Assembly (NCBI GenBank): GCA_010093515.1
Contig: MU001680.1
Span: 138,318 to 202,317 of the forward strand
Length of the DNA: 64,000 nucleotides
Origin: Lineolata rhizophorae
Taxonomy: Eukaryota > Ascomycota > Dothideomycetes > Lineolatales > Lineolataceae
Direction: 5' to 3'
Both the position numbers and the translations under genes were made by a program. The notes under the pieces are model-generated. The model made no database searches, was not told where the DNA came from, and was given only the letters and a program-made list of their open reading frames with translations. Shown here in pieces: positions 47,888-58,126 of this stretch (position 1 is the stretch's first letter; each line of letters starts with the position of its first letter).

Positions 47888-48473
47888 GGAGACATCGGCG
47901 CGCGAGATGAACGAGAGTAACGAGAGTAACGGCCATTGTCGAATGTTTCATCCTGGCGAAGTCAGCATTGCATTTCGGGATTATTCTTGGCAGCGAAAAA
48001 TTGGATGGGCGAGCGTCGGAGCCATGCAGGCATCCCCTAGTAGGCCAGCACTATTTCCGGTTTGTTGTTTTGGTTGTCGACGAAACCTGATGGAAATTGC
48101 TCTCTTGAAATTCTTTCTGCCTGGTCTAACTTTCCAGTCAACAAATGAAAGATTTGCCTTCATAGAGAAGGCTAATGCAGTCAATGCAATGACAAGAAAA
48201 GTCAAGGACAAGTAAAAAGGGGAAAAAGTTATCCAAGACAGCACTGCAAACAATGCAAAACCCGTACGGGTTAACAAAAGCATCCGAAGAAACGCCCGAA
48301 AAGCCCCCGACTCGTTTCAATGCAAAAAACCTCCCAGAAAACGCCGCGCTCTCAACATGCAACAATATCGGGTGCCGGCAAACGAATGCGACGGCAACAG
48401 AAGAGCTGACACACAATAATAAAAGCAAAACGCTCCACCGCCGCTAATACTAAAACGTGTCGCCTTTTAAAGG
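47888..48473. other. Convergent spacer between the methyltransferase and the kinesin gene
   Basis: 586 bp between two 3' ends, AT-richer than the flanking coding DNA, with no frame of note. Probably two 3' UTRs. Confidence 0.55.
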
Positions 48474-50981
48474 TCATACCAAAATCCCCGCCCGCATGTT
48501 CTCTACCGTCTTACTCCCCACCCCTTTCAGCCCTCCTAGCTGCGCCAGATCCGTAATCAGCTCCTCCTCGTGGTGCGCCTCGCATAGCGCGTTGACGATA
48601 GCCTCGGCCTTCTTAGCCCCGACGCCACGCAAGTTGCGGATGGCGGCGACGTCGCGACTGTTGATAACGCGGAGGAGATGCTGCGTGCGTGGCGTGCGGG
48701 GGGCCTGCAGCAGGGCGACGGCGGCGCCGTCGGCGTCCTCGGCATCATATTCGTCGCGGAACACGGCGACCTTGGGCTTGGACGATGCTTTGGCAGCGGT
48801 TCGCTTGCGCGGGGCGCTCTTGTGTTTGAAGCGGAAGCCGTCGTCGTCCTCGTAATCGTCGTCGGCGGCGTCTTCGTAATCGCCATCCTGGTCGTCATCA
48901 TCATCGCAAGTCTTCTTCGCCCTCGCCAGCTTCCTCGAGACCGGCGCCGGCGCTAGCGTCTCGTCCTCGTCCCCACCGCCGCTCGCGCACCGCATCGCCG
49001 CGCCTCCCGCCGTCGCGCCGCCGCCGCTGCCGTTCCCCACCCCCGTCCGCAACATGCGCTCCTCCAGCGCGCGCATCTTGCCCGCCAGCTTTTCGTTGCC
49101 CGGGAAGAACGGCCGCGCGAGGCCGTACATGCGCAGGGCGGCGCCGTCCTCGCCGCGCGCCGCGTGCTGCCGTGCCAGTAGCAGGTACTGGAGCCCTTCC
49201 TTGCGGGAGCGGTCCTCGGTCTCGTCGACGCGGTGCTCGAGCGCCTCAAGCCGGCGCTGCAAGTCGGGCGGGATCTGCAGCTGCTGGTGGGCCGCGGCGC
49301 CGGCGTCGGCCGTCGAGCGCTTGGCGTCCGACGAGGAAGGAGCCGACTTGGAGGCCAGCTTCTCCTCGACGAGGCGCTCGATGAGAGCTTCGAGCTGGTC
49401 CTTGGAGAGCGCCGGCTCGGCGGCTGCCATGGCGGTCGCTGCAGACCGGATGCCGCGGGCCGCGGTGTCGGCGTTGGGACGGATGGCTTTGGCGGGCCGC
49501 GCGAACGGGCCCGATCCGTTGGCCAGGCTGCGCTTGTTGCCGCCAGGCTGGAAGCGGGCCGCCGCGCCGGCCCCGCCGGCTGCCGACACCGTGGACCCCC
49601 GCCCCGGCTTGCGCGTGTCCGAGTAGACGGAGAACTGTTTGACGGGCTTGTCGGCCTTGCGAGCGTTCTCGTGGATCGTCGGCAGCGCGTTGCTATTTGT
49701 GGCAGCGGCCAAGGGCCGCAGGGGCTGGCGCTGGATGTTGGCGCCGGAGACGTGCGCGGGGCCCGGCTTCGCGCCCCCAGGGCCGTTGGCCGCGCGAAAC
49801 ACGGGCTCGTTCTCCACCTCGTTGACCTCGATCTTCTTAGTGCGGTTCGCGAAGTTCAGGCTCGAAAGCGTGTCCAGGTGGAAGGCGCGCACGGGTGCCA
49901 AGTTCAGAATCATGACCGTCAGGCCGTTATTTTGGCCTAGGCTCAGGATGCGCGTCATCTTGGACTCGCGGTAGGGAATGCGGGATTGCTTCTTGCTGAT
50001 GGCTTCGACGCATTGCGCCAGGACAAAGAGCGATTTGTTGATGCTGGCAGACTCGACTAGGCGGTCCTTGTTGTTGTCGGTGCGGCGGTTGTCTTCCGAA
50101 CCGGCAAGATCGATGGCGGAGACAGTGCTGGTGCGCGTTTGCGTAGGACTGGTTTGGGTTACTTTGATGCAGACAATGGCGTGGGAGCGGGAGGAGTGTG
50201 CGTTGAGCTGCATTAAGGCGTTAGAGCTTGTGTGGCTGTACCCGATCTAGGACGAGATGACGCACCTTCGTCGCCGAGGTCGACCTGTTCACGTTGGCCT
50301 GGTCGTACAGCTGCTCGAATTCCTTTAGCGTCCAGCATGTCCGCTCGCTCAACCCTACTACCACTGTCTTCCCGCCGTTGTCTCTGATGGGCAAGCCTGC
50401 CGCGGTGCGTTTTTCCGGCGCCTCGAACAGATCGTACACCCGGTCATTGTAGATTTCATAGTAGCTCATGGCAACTTCAACTGAGGTTTCACCACCAGAA
50501 TCCTTTTCAATTTTGCGACTGCGTCGATATATGGCGCTAAGGAGTCGGGGAATTACACCGCGATCTGCTAGCGACTTGCCGCCACGCATTGTATGCGTCT
50601 TGCCCGTGCCGGTGACACCGTAGGCAAAGATTGTTACGTCAAAACCGCCAAAGAGGTGCTTGACCGTGGGAGAGACTAATTTAAAGGTTAAGAGTTAGCG
50701 CCTGGAAGGCTCTTGAGGTTGAACTTTCAAAACAAAGCGGTCGAGCACAATAGGGGCCACTCACTCTCCTTTTCGAATATCTCCTGTTGCGTCGCCTCTT
50801 GATCATACACGCCATGGAATTGGAAGCTGAATGACTCTGATTCATTCTTTGGGTTCGGGATACGGACCAAAGTCGGGCTTCCGGGTCGCTCAGCGCCTGC
50901 CGGCGAACCCTCGACGATGGTATCCTTGGCGCATTCCAGCTTGAGTAACGGCCTTATTCGGGCGACGACACGCACACTCAT
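48474..50981 (-). CDS. Kinesin-10/Kid-like motor with C-terminal helix-hairpin-helix domain
   Basis: Predicted microtubule motor of 786 residues with a probable DNA-binding tail, i.e. a chromokinesin candidate. Exons in transcript order: 50765-50981, 50266-50675, 48474-50207; introns of 89 and 58 bp. The motor is N-terminal (MSVRVVARIRPLL). The P-loop AYGVTGTGKTHTM lies at about residues 90-102, with Val where most kinesins have Gln. Switch I is LNAHSSRSHA (210-219) and switch II DLAGSE (242-247). The motor ends near LSSLNFANRTKKIEVNEV. A short coiled segment (SKDQLEALIERLVEEKL) and an acidic stretch (DDDDDQDGDYEDAADD) follow. The C terminus has helix-hairpin-helix motifs: IRNLRGVGAKKAEAIVNAL and LGGLKGVGSKTVENMRAG. 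This is the Kid/KIF22 architecture. An upstream in-frame ATG at 51089 exists; MSVRVVARIRP is the natural start. Confidence 0.92.
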
Positions 50982-52541
50982 GATTAATAGATTAAAGCGA
51001 GAGGAGATGGGAGAGGGGCGGGGAGAGATGGGGAGGTGGAGCGAGGACCTAAGGGCTGCCAGACGTGTAAGAATGGTACAAAGCTCCAATGGCGGTGATG
51101 GTGTTCCGTCTTCCCTGTCTGTTCCCCGGATTTGTTTGGGGCGGCACGGTTGCCGGGCAACGAGGTCGAGGCCTCACCGCCTTTGCACGTGATCTCGGAA
51201 CAACATACACCCTCACACCCGAGTCTTCAGCCTCGTCGCTACTCAAAGCGCCATGGTGGAGCTTCAACGAGCGTAATTTCGCAACCAACCGCGCTAGCGA
51301 GAATCTGACAACGAATTCGAAATGTACATACGTACCAGAGTCTATCGAAGATGGCTGCTTTTTGTATACAAGATGATGGCAGTCGCTGCACAAGTGTGGG
51401 GATAAACTTTTCGACTTTACAAGCAGCTTTTACATCAAAAATCTAAAATTATAGGCATATACCTATAGGCCTCAAGTTGCCCAATGCAAGCTTTTCTAGG
51501 ACGAACTTGTATGGTTGTTGACAATTTAACGAAAATAGGTTTTGTTGCATGCGCGGGTCTACATTGACTCGTGAGTCCAAATTTCATGACTCGTGTTTGG
51601 CGCGGCGCGCCGCGTACAAATAGTCTCTGGTCACGTGCAGTCATCAAATCCTTTCAGTCTGCCGTTTGCAACAGCCTACTTCATCCGTAGGCGGCCTACA
51701 GTTTTTGCTTTAATTCGTGCTATGCTCTAGGAGCTTTTGTAAGCTAATTATCGAAAAGTCTCGCCACTTGACTTCACGTGATCGTAATACACCACAGAGT
51801 GAGCTCTGTTGTCGCATCGCGCCGCATCCCGCCATTTCGAACGATTCTCACACGATATACGCGACAACACAGCATTGAAAAGTATTGTCGCAGGGTAGCC
51901 TCGAACTAGCATCTGTATGGAATTCGATCGCCTTCTGCGGTTCGCAGTTCGACCAAGCGTTGCGGCTCGCGGGCGTTTCAAATCTCGTGTTTCAGTCGCC
52001 CGGCCAATCGGGCTCGCGATCGGGCCCCCGACGTCGCGCTTCTGAGAACAGCCCCGACCACACCACGTAGTGTCTGGCCAGCAACGTCTGGCCCAGCGAT
52101 CTGGTAGTCGATGGCGGTCCTGGCCTCATTCCGCCAGGCGCTGCGGGGGCTGGGCCCCGAGCGTTGCGCTCGTCCAGTCCACGCCAGCTTGCTATTTTGG
52201 ACCCAAACAGCGGCTAAGCTGCAAGCTTCAAAAACGAGGCTGGCCCGATGTCGAGAGCGAGTCGGAATGACAGTCAGTCACTGCTGTAGCAAAATCCCTC
52301 TTTCCGATAACTCTTATTTTCTTTCCTTTTCTTTTCCTTTTTCTTTCCCTAACTTTCCTTTGTGTGTTCAGTCTGTCTTTGTTTCTCCGTTCTCTATTGT
52401 GTTCTCTCTTGCATTGTTTTTCGGCGTCAGCTGCTTTTGTATAAAAGTCAAATTTGGCTAGTATTGTTCGGTATACTTCGAGGCTACTTCTAATTTTCTA
52501 CGCGACTATCTCCCTGCACAACTGTTCAACAATCATCCACG
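50982..52541. promoter_or_regulatory. Divergent region between the kinesin and Ser/Thr-rich protein genes
   Basis: 1.56 kb between divergent starts. It contains a TCACGTGA palindrome at 51774-51781 and a CCAATCGG near 52005. The stretch 52300-52440 is T/C-rich (CTTTCCTTTTC runs), typical of a fungal leader just before the Ser/Thr-rich gene. No gene is supported; frames at 52070-52461 are low complexity. Confidence 0.5.
51774..51781. promoter_or_regulatory. TCACGTGA E-box palindrome
   Basis: Exact 8-bp palindrome containing CACGTG, the core recognised by bHLH factors such as Cbf1. It sits in the divergent region about 790 bp from each start. Function is inference. Confidence 0.35.
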
Positions 52542-54068
52542 ATGCCATCACCACGCACCCTACTCGTGCTACTGGTAGCATGCCAAACCCTAATGGCAGG
52601 CCCGGTCCCATACCGTCAGCCTAGATCCATTTACCCTCGTTTCTCCAATACCACTTCAGAGTCCGTTGAGTCTTCAACGGCCTTTGGTGCGTCTCAGACT
52701 ACTCTCATAACGAGCACGAGATCTGTCAATGCTGCCGAGGACACAATTGTTCCGGTCCCAGGCGTAACATTATTTGATCCTGACGGCCAACCCGTAGGAA
52801 CGATCCCTCTAGAAGGAACATCGTCTAGCTCAGAACTAGCTTCGACCTCGACCCCGAGTATTGCGACGACGTCCGAAACATCTTCTGATACATCTGTTGC
52901 GGATACTTCATCTCCGCTGGCGACTGCTACATCGAGCAGCAGCCCTGAGCAACCGGAAGCAACCTCGAGCTATGACAACGCCACATCTTCGTCCACGGTC
53001 GAGGCAAGCAGCGAGGCTACTACATCTTCTTCGGTGGTAGGAACAAGCGCTTCGGCCAGCGACCGCGTCACGTCGTCTTCTGCCGCGCAGTCACAGATCC
53101 CCGGCGTCACTATCATCACAAAGACATCCTTCACCACCGTGTTCGGGCCTGCGCAAACCACGGGCAGCGTTGAGGCCCCGTCCACGCCGGGCAACTCGTC
53201 TACGCCAACTGCTACGTCCGCACCGGCTGCCACGTCCACCCCAGACATCTCGTCCACGCTAGGCGCCTCATCAACACCTGTAGACGCGCCTTCGTCAAGT
53301 GTAGCATCAGAGACGCAAGATCCTGTCGCGTCTTCTAGCTCGTCAGCCGCGGCGACGACTGCGCCTGCATCAACCTCTGATGCGGCCGCGCCAGCCAATC
53401 CTGGTCTCTTCATCTCGACTGTGACTAGCTTTGTTACTGTCCCACCTTCTAGCGAGCAGACCTCAGCGCCTGCATCGGAGCCGTCATCTTCATCCGCTGA
53501 AACGGCGCCATCATCATCGTCCGCAGAGGCAGCACCATCTTCCTCATCTGCGGCGGTGGCACCATCTTCCTCGTCCGTAGAGGCGGCGCCATCTTCCTCG
53601 TCCGTCGAGTCACCGCCTGCCGAATCGTCTTCGTCGCAGCAAACGACGGAGCCGTCGTCTTCCTCTGCCGCAGAGGCGCCTTCTTCGTCGCAGGCGGGCG
53701 ACCAGCCGGCCCCGACAACGACTAGCTCTACTGAGCAACCCGCCCCGACGACTTCTTCGCCTGCGGAAGAGCCCGCTCCAACAACCTCTTCGCCCGCCGA
53801 TCAGCCGGCATCGACAACTTCTTCCGCGACCGAGTCATCGCCGACGTCCGACCCAGCGCCCTCGTCTCCAACAACGGAGGCCCCGGCCGAACCGTCGACG
53901 TCCGAGCCCGCAGCGGCGCCGACGAGCAGTGCTGAAGATGGCATCACGGTGGTGCCTGTGGACCCGAATGCGCCGACTGTGACGGTGACGGAGACGGTGA
54001 AAGAGACCGTCACGGAGACTGTCACGGAGCAGCAGACGGTGATGGCGATTGTGACGCCGGGCACGTGA
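52542..54068 (+). CDS. Ser/Thr-rich secreted or cell-wall protein
   Basis: Predicted 508-residue extracellular protein of unknown function in a single exon. The signal peptide is MPSPRTLLVLLVACQTLMAG, then PVPYRQP. Nearly all of the remainder is Ser, Thr, Ala and Pro, consistent with heavy O-mannosylation and an extended wall-spanning stalk. Two repeat blocks are visible: four 27-bp units encoding APSSSSAEA-like nonamers (about 53503-53610) and nonamers of the type QPAPTTSSP (about 53707-53835). The C terminus has alternating Thr/Val (VTVTETVKETVTETVTEQQ) ending AIVTPGT, without a hydrophobic GPI tail. A possible donor GTGAGC overlaps the stop codon, so a further exon carrying a GPI signal is conceivable but was not found. 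Fungal wall proteins, adhesins and mucins share this composition. Confidence 0.82.
   Translation: MPSPRTLLVLLVACQTLMAGPVPYRQPRSIYPRFSNTTSESVESSTAFGASQTTLITSTRSVNAAEDTIVPVPGVTLFDPDGQPVGTIPLEGTSSSSELASTSTPSIATTSETSSDTSVADTSSPLATATSSSSPEQPEATSSYDNATSSSTVEASSEATTSSSVVGTSASASDRVTSSSAAQSQIPGVTIITKTSFTTVFGPAQTTGSVEAPSTPGNSSTPTATSAPAATSTPDISSTLGASSTPVDAPSSSVASETQDPVASSSSSAAATTAPASTSDAAAPANPGLFISTVTSFVTVPPSSEQTSAPASEPSSSSAETAPSSSSAEAAPSSSSAAVAPSSSSVEAAPSSSSVESPPAESSSSQQTTEPSSSSAAEAPSSSQAGDQPAPTTTSSTEQPAPTTSSPAEEPAPTTSSPADQPASTTSSATESSPTSDPAPSSPTTEAPAEPSTSEPAAAPTSSAEDGITVVPVDPNAPTVTVTETVKETVTETVTEQQTVMAIVTPGT
53503..53610 (+). repeat. 27-bp in-frame repeats in the Ser/Thr-rich gene
   Basis: Four consecutive units of 27 bp, each coding A/V-P-S-S-S-S-A/V-E/A-A/S. 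Differences are mostly synonymous or Ala/Val swaps, suggesting tandem expansion. Confidence 0.75.
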
Positions 54069-55009
54069 GCTAGGTGACAATCGAATTTTGGGGGCGTAGG
54101 CCAGGACCTGCGTAGGTGGAGTTTGTAGATACCCTAATCGAGGCGATCGCTCTCGGTTGATCCGAGCGACGTTGCGATCGTTTTGAAATCATGCCCGTGG
54201 TTTTCTTTGCGAGCGAAGGACCACCGTGGCTCTTTAAGACACTTAATATCCCTCTTTTGTTTCTGGCCTGGACTGGCTTTTAGATACTTTGATTAATGCA
54301 AATCCAATTGTGCTTCTTCAGCCACTTGCCTTGATGTGGTGACACGTGCCTGTGCCCATCACAAAACTCGAAGACGCGACACTGTAACGTCGGTGACGAT
54401 GGAATTGGTAACGGTAGACACGTTTACATAATACACAAGGGCTACAGCTGCTATGAACCCGTCGTCGCGATAACATGTGCGAGGCGTGGTGTGAAATATG
54501 TGGAAGTGACGCGTCGCTAACACGCGCAGGCTACGCATGGTACGCGGCGCCCACAGTGCGAGAAATACCGCCACCAGAGAAGGCATCAACGCCATAGTCA
54601 TGCTTGTGGCGATAGTTGTAGAGTAGGCAAGATTCATGTGTAAAACATCATCGCATATGCGCGTGGTCACACATGCTGTTCGACGACACCATCAGCTTCG
54701 GCGATAAAGCTACATCGTCAACCTATTCCTAAGCAACGCGGTCGCCACAACCTCAACGCTAAAAAATAAACACATTATGACTGTAATTGAGCTCGTGCTA
54801 CGTTGGAGTAGCAATGCGCGTCATAGTATGATAGTTCAAGCGAGCAGCCATGCTAATCTATCGCTCGGCCATAGGACATAACGGACAGGCCCAAGTAACA
54901 CGGTGGCAAGAGCGTCAATATTAACACCAACACCATAACAAAGAGTATAATCCCCTCCAGACACTTTCATCAAGGAAAGACGAATGATGGAGCCCCCAGT
55001 CCCACAAAA

Positions 55010-55225
55010 AAGCCGACAGCCCACAGAGCGCTCAAAACCCTCAGATCGGTCGAACCCAACAAGCCCAAAATGTGCACAAAGCCCTCAGTTCCCACAGGTC
55101 CCTCGAAGCCCACAACCCTCGTGTTCGAACAAACCAACAAAGCCCACAATGCGCGTAAAAGCCCTCAGATCTCACAAAACCCCCAAGCCGGCACCCACAA
55201 AAAGCCCTCAGAAGCCCACAAGCGA
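55010..55225 (+). repeat. Degenerate CCCTCAG / CCCACA tandem repeats
   Basis: AGCCCACA and AAGCCCTCAG recur at irregular 20-40-bp spacing (AAAACCCTCAG, AAGCCCTCAG, AAAGCCCTCAG and so on). The stretch is purine-poor in G and reads as a Pro/Ser/Lys-rich frame only because of the repeat. Origin unknown. Confidence 0.6.
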
Positions 55226-55270
55226 TGCCTATGCAGTTAGCAGAGACCAAATGGTTAGATGAGAAAAGAG

Positions 55271-55405
55271 CTATATAGTTGAGAAAGCCTATATAGATAG
55301 AAGAGAAGACGAAGAAGAAGAAACTATATAGTTAGGAAAACCTATATAGATGGAAGAGAAGAAGGAACTATATAGTTAAGAAACACTATATAGTAAGTAA
55401 GAAGA
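55271..55405 (+). repeat. Three imperfect CTATATAGTT tandem units
   Basis: Units start at 55271, 55324 and 55368. Each opens CTATATAGTT, then an A/G-rich spacer, a second CTATATAG or CCTATATAG, and a GAAGAGAAG-like purine run. Lengths shrink (53, 44, about 37 bp). CTATATAG is itself a palindrome, so each unit carries two. It may be the edge of an old repetitive element (inference). Confidence 0.65.
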
Positions 55406-58126
55406 AAGCCTACAGACCGGATTGCGACCGGAGCCGAAGAGCCGTGAGGGAAAAAAAGAAAAGAAGAAGAGAGGAAGAAGTGCGACCTTGAGGGGGTTTT
55501 ATACCTTTAGGGACGAGGTTTCTGCGGCCTGCGCCGCACGTGATTTTGGCTCCAATTCGCTTCCAGAGGCGTGAATCTGGCAACTACCTATGTGATGGGC
55601 AAATGTGAATTCTCCTGGTTAGGTAGGTGCCCAGGCAAACTAATGGTACTGATGTCGTCATTCAATATTGCCGACCAGACGCCTGGAACTGTTGCTTGCT
55701 ATCGCGGCTTCCTACTTGATCTAACGTTCGCCGCCATCATCGTCTGGGTGGGAGACGCCGTAGAAGGCCGTTCGAGTTCTATGATCTAGCCACACTACTG
55801 GTGTCGCAAAGCTGAAGCACTTTATTTGATGCCCTAGAAAAAGGTTCACCCAGAAGGCCCAATAAATTGAACTGACCGCCCAGGGATGTTGCCCTAGGCC
55901 GCGACTTCTTCAACCGGACGCACACACTTGCTCTTTTTAAAATGATAGATCAATTATTGTATAGCATACTAATCCTGCCCACATTGTTAGAACGAGGAAG
56001 TTGACGGAGTTCCCGGACGCGGATATTATTGTGATGCATCGTGGGACCCAGGAACAGATTTTGGTGGCGCACGACGGTGATGCTAGGGCTACCAATCGGA
56101 ATCCAGCCACCCAAACACCCAGATCTGAGCGCCGCTGGAACGGGCCAGATCGTATCACATGCCCTTGGTTGTCTCAACTTGTCGCACATTCTGGACCCTG
56201 AAGTCGTTTGTTGCGGCTAGCCCACCCGTGACGTCGCCCGTCCCATCATGACTGGCCCTAGCGCCCCCGTCTCAACGACATAGCCTAACCAGGCAACGAA
56301 CCGCCTTACTGCTTCACGCACCCGTGTTAATCACGATTACCCCCCGCACAACTCGCTTTCGTACGAGTATGCCACTACCACGGGAGTGGAACTCCACAGG
56401 CAGGCACAAAGCAGGCACAAGAGCGCCCAGCGCACGAGCACTCTGTCGACACGCAGCTCTCTATCGATGCCCCAAGCAGCCAAGCCAAGCGAGCCCTGCA
56501 CGCAAACCCTTGCGTATTACCCACCGGCAGGTAGATCCACAGTCCCCTCGCAGGCAAGGAGGTATGTAGTCCGCGCGACGAGCCGCAGCCCGCAGGTCCA
56601 ACCGCCAGCCCACCCACCACCCGCGTACCCAGCGTTTCGCCATCGAAGCGGTCTCTCTCGCGGCCGCCGACCGGCAAATGCCAAACCGCAGGCCCGCCAA
56701 TCGGCCGGGCGTTCGCAGCGGGCGCGGGCCCATCCGCCCATACAGCGCCTTCCTGCCGTAGAGCGCAGCGCAGCGCCGTCCATCCGCACATTAGTCCCGC
56801 TTCAATCTGCACTGCCAACTGGCAAGTCGCGGGGCAAGACGGGGGGTTCCCCCCCGGGCGGGCCAATCGGGCCTGGTCGCGCGCTCAGGCCGGCGGCGCG
56901 CTAGGCCCGAAGTGTCGAGTGCCAGCTCAGCGATGCATGAACAAGTGGCACCGCGAACCCCATTTCTATGGGGGTTCGGACGGGGTCCCATCCTGTTGGA
57001 AAGCCCCCCCCTCGCGGCGCACCGACCGGAAGAGAGCAGCGAGGGCAAAAGGCGAAGAGGAAAAAAAAATTGCCTTGCCTCGCAAAGCCGCCTTTTCTTT
57101 TTCCCTTAATCTCCATCTTCATTCTTTCTTGCCTTGCGCTTTTTCGTCGGCCCTTCTGCGCTCCCCGGGCGAACAATTGCGTGGCTAGTTACTGCGACGG
57201 GGCTCTCTCACGGGGAGTCTTTGCGCCTTGCGCGACGATGGACGCTATGACTTCACACGCCGGCGAACCGGCTCGTTTGGGGATTCCTAGCGATGGACAA
57301 CACAGACGGCGCCGACGACGAGCAGCCCAGACGACAGACACACCGATGGGGATATCCTAGTTGAACCGAGAAGAAAGCAAATTACAAAAGAGACAAAAAA
57401 GAGCATGGAGAACAAGTCCACCACGCCTTGCGCGAACCGCACGCCGTCCAGTGTCTCACCGGCAAACCTGGCGCCTTTTGCCACCGCCGTGGACGCCGCT
57501 GCCCTTGTACCATTCTCCAAGGATCGCGAAGTCGCAGAGAACCCGAACAAGAGCTTACAAACTACCGCTAGGCATTCCCGTCGCTGAAACAAGAGTCACA
57601 AAAGAAAGTAAAAATGGTGTTGGGGAGAGAAAAGAGGAGGTTGCCCTCCAAAGCCATGTAATAAACGCGCGGACGATCCATGGAAGTCGCCAGCAAGAAT
57701 GGATCCTTTCTCTTTTCCAGTTGTTCGGGTCGTCGCATCATCCCAGTCATAAGAATGGATCGTTGAAGAAGCAAAAGACTACGTGAGAAAGAAGTAAACG
57801 CAGGACAAAAGAAAAGAAAAGAAAAGAATTTGGTGCTGTGAGCAGTGGAGATTTATCAAGGTGAAGGAGGCTATTGCTAGCCAGCGCAAGCGTATAGCTG
57901 CAAAAAGTCTTATCCATCGCTTCGTAAGTTTCGTGAGGACACGCAGAACAACCCATCAGCTTGCCGTATTAGAAATGCTGACCTAGCATGAAGCCAGACC
58001 AGGTGACCGTCAAGTCGTCGTACTCTACCCATACGCACTCTGGACCTGCATAACCAGTGAGCGGCGCATCTCGAACGGTGAGCAGCAACTCGCACTCACC
58101 ACCCGAAGCAGCATCGGTTGACTCTC

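Larger units (their letters stand above)
54069..58126. other. 4-kb gene-free region with repeat blocks
   Basis: No gene supported. It contains a CCCTCAG/CCCACA repeat (55010-55225), a CTATATAG repeat (55271-55405) and a CACGTG near 55533. A C/G-rich stretch at 56380-57050 has overlapping low-complexity frames on both strands (for example 56386-56904). Nothing in 55560-56230 matches a family I know. Confidence 0.5.

Noticed and set aside
49233-49940. 235-codon plus-strand frame opposite the kinesin gene
   Set aside because: Antisense shadow of the kinesin tail and motor end; no domain.
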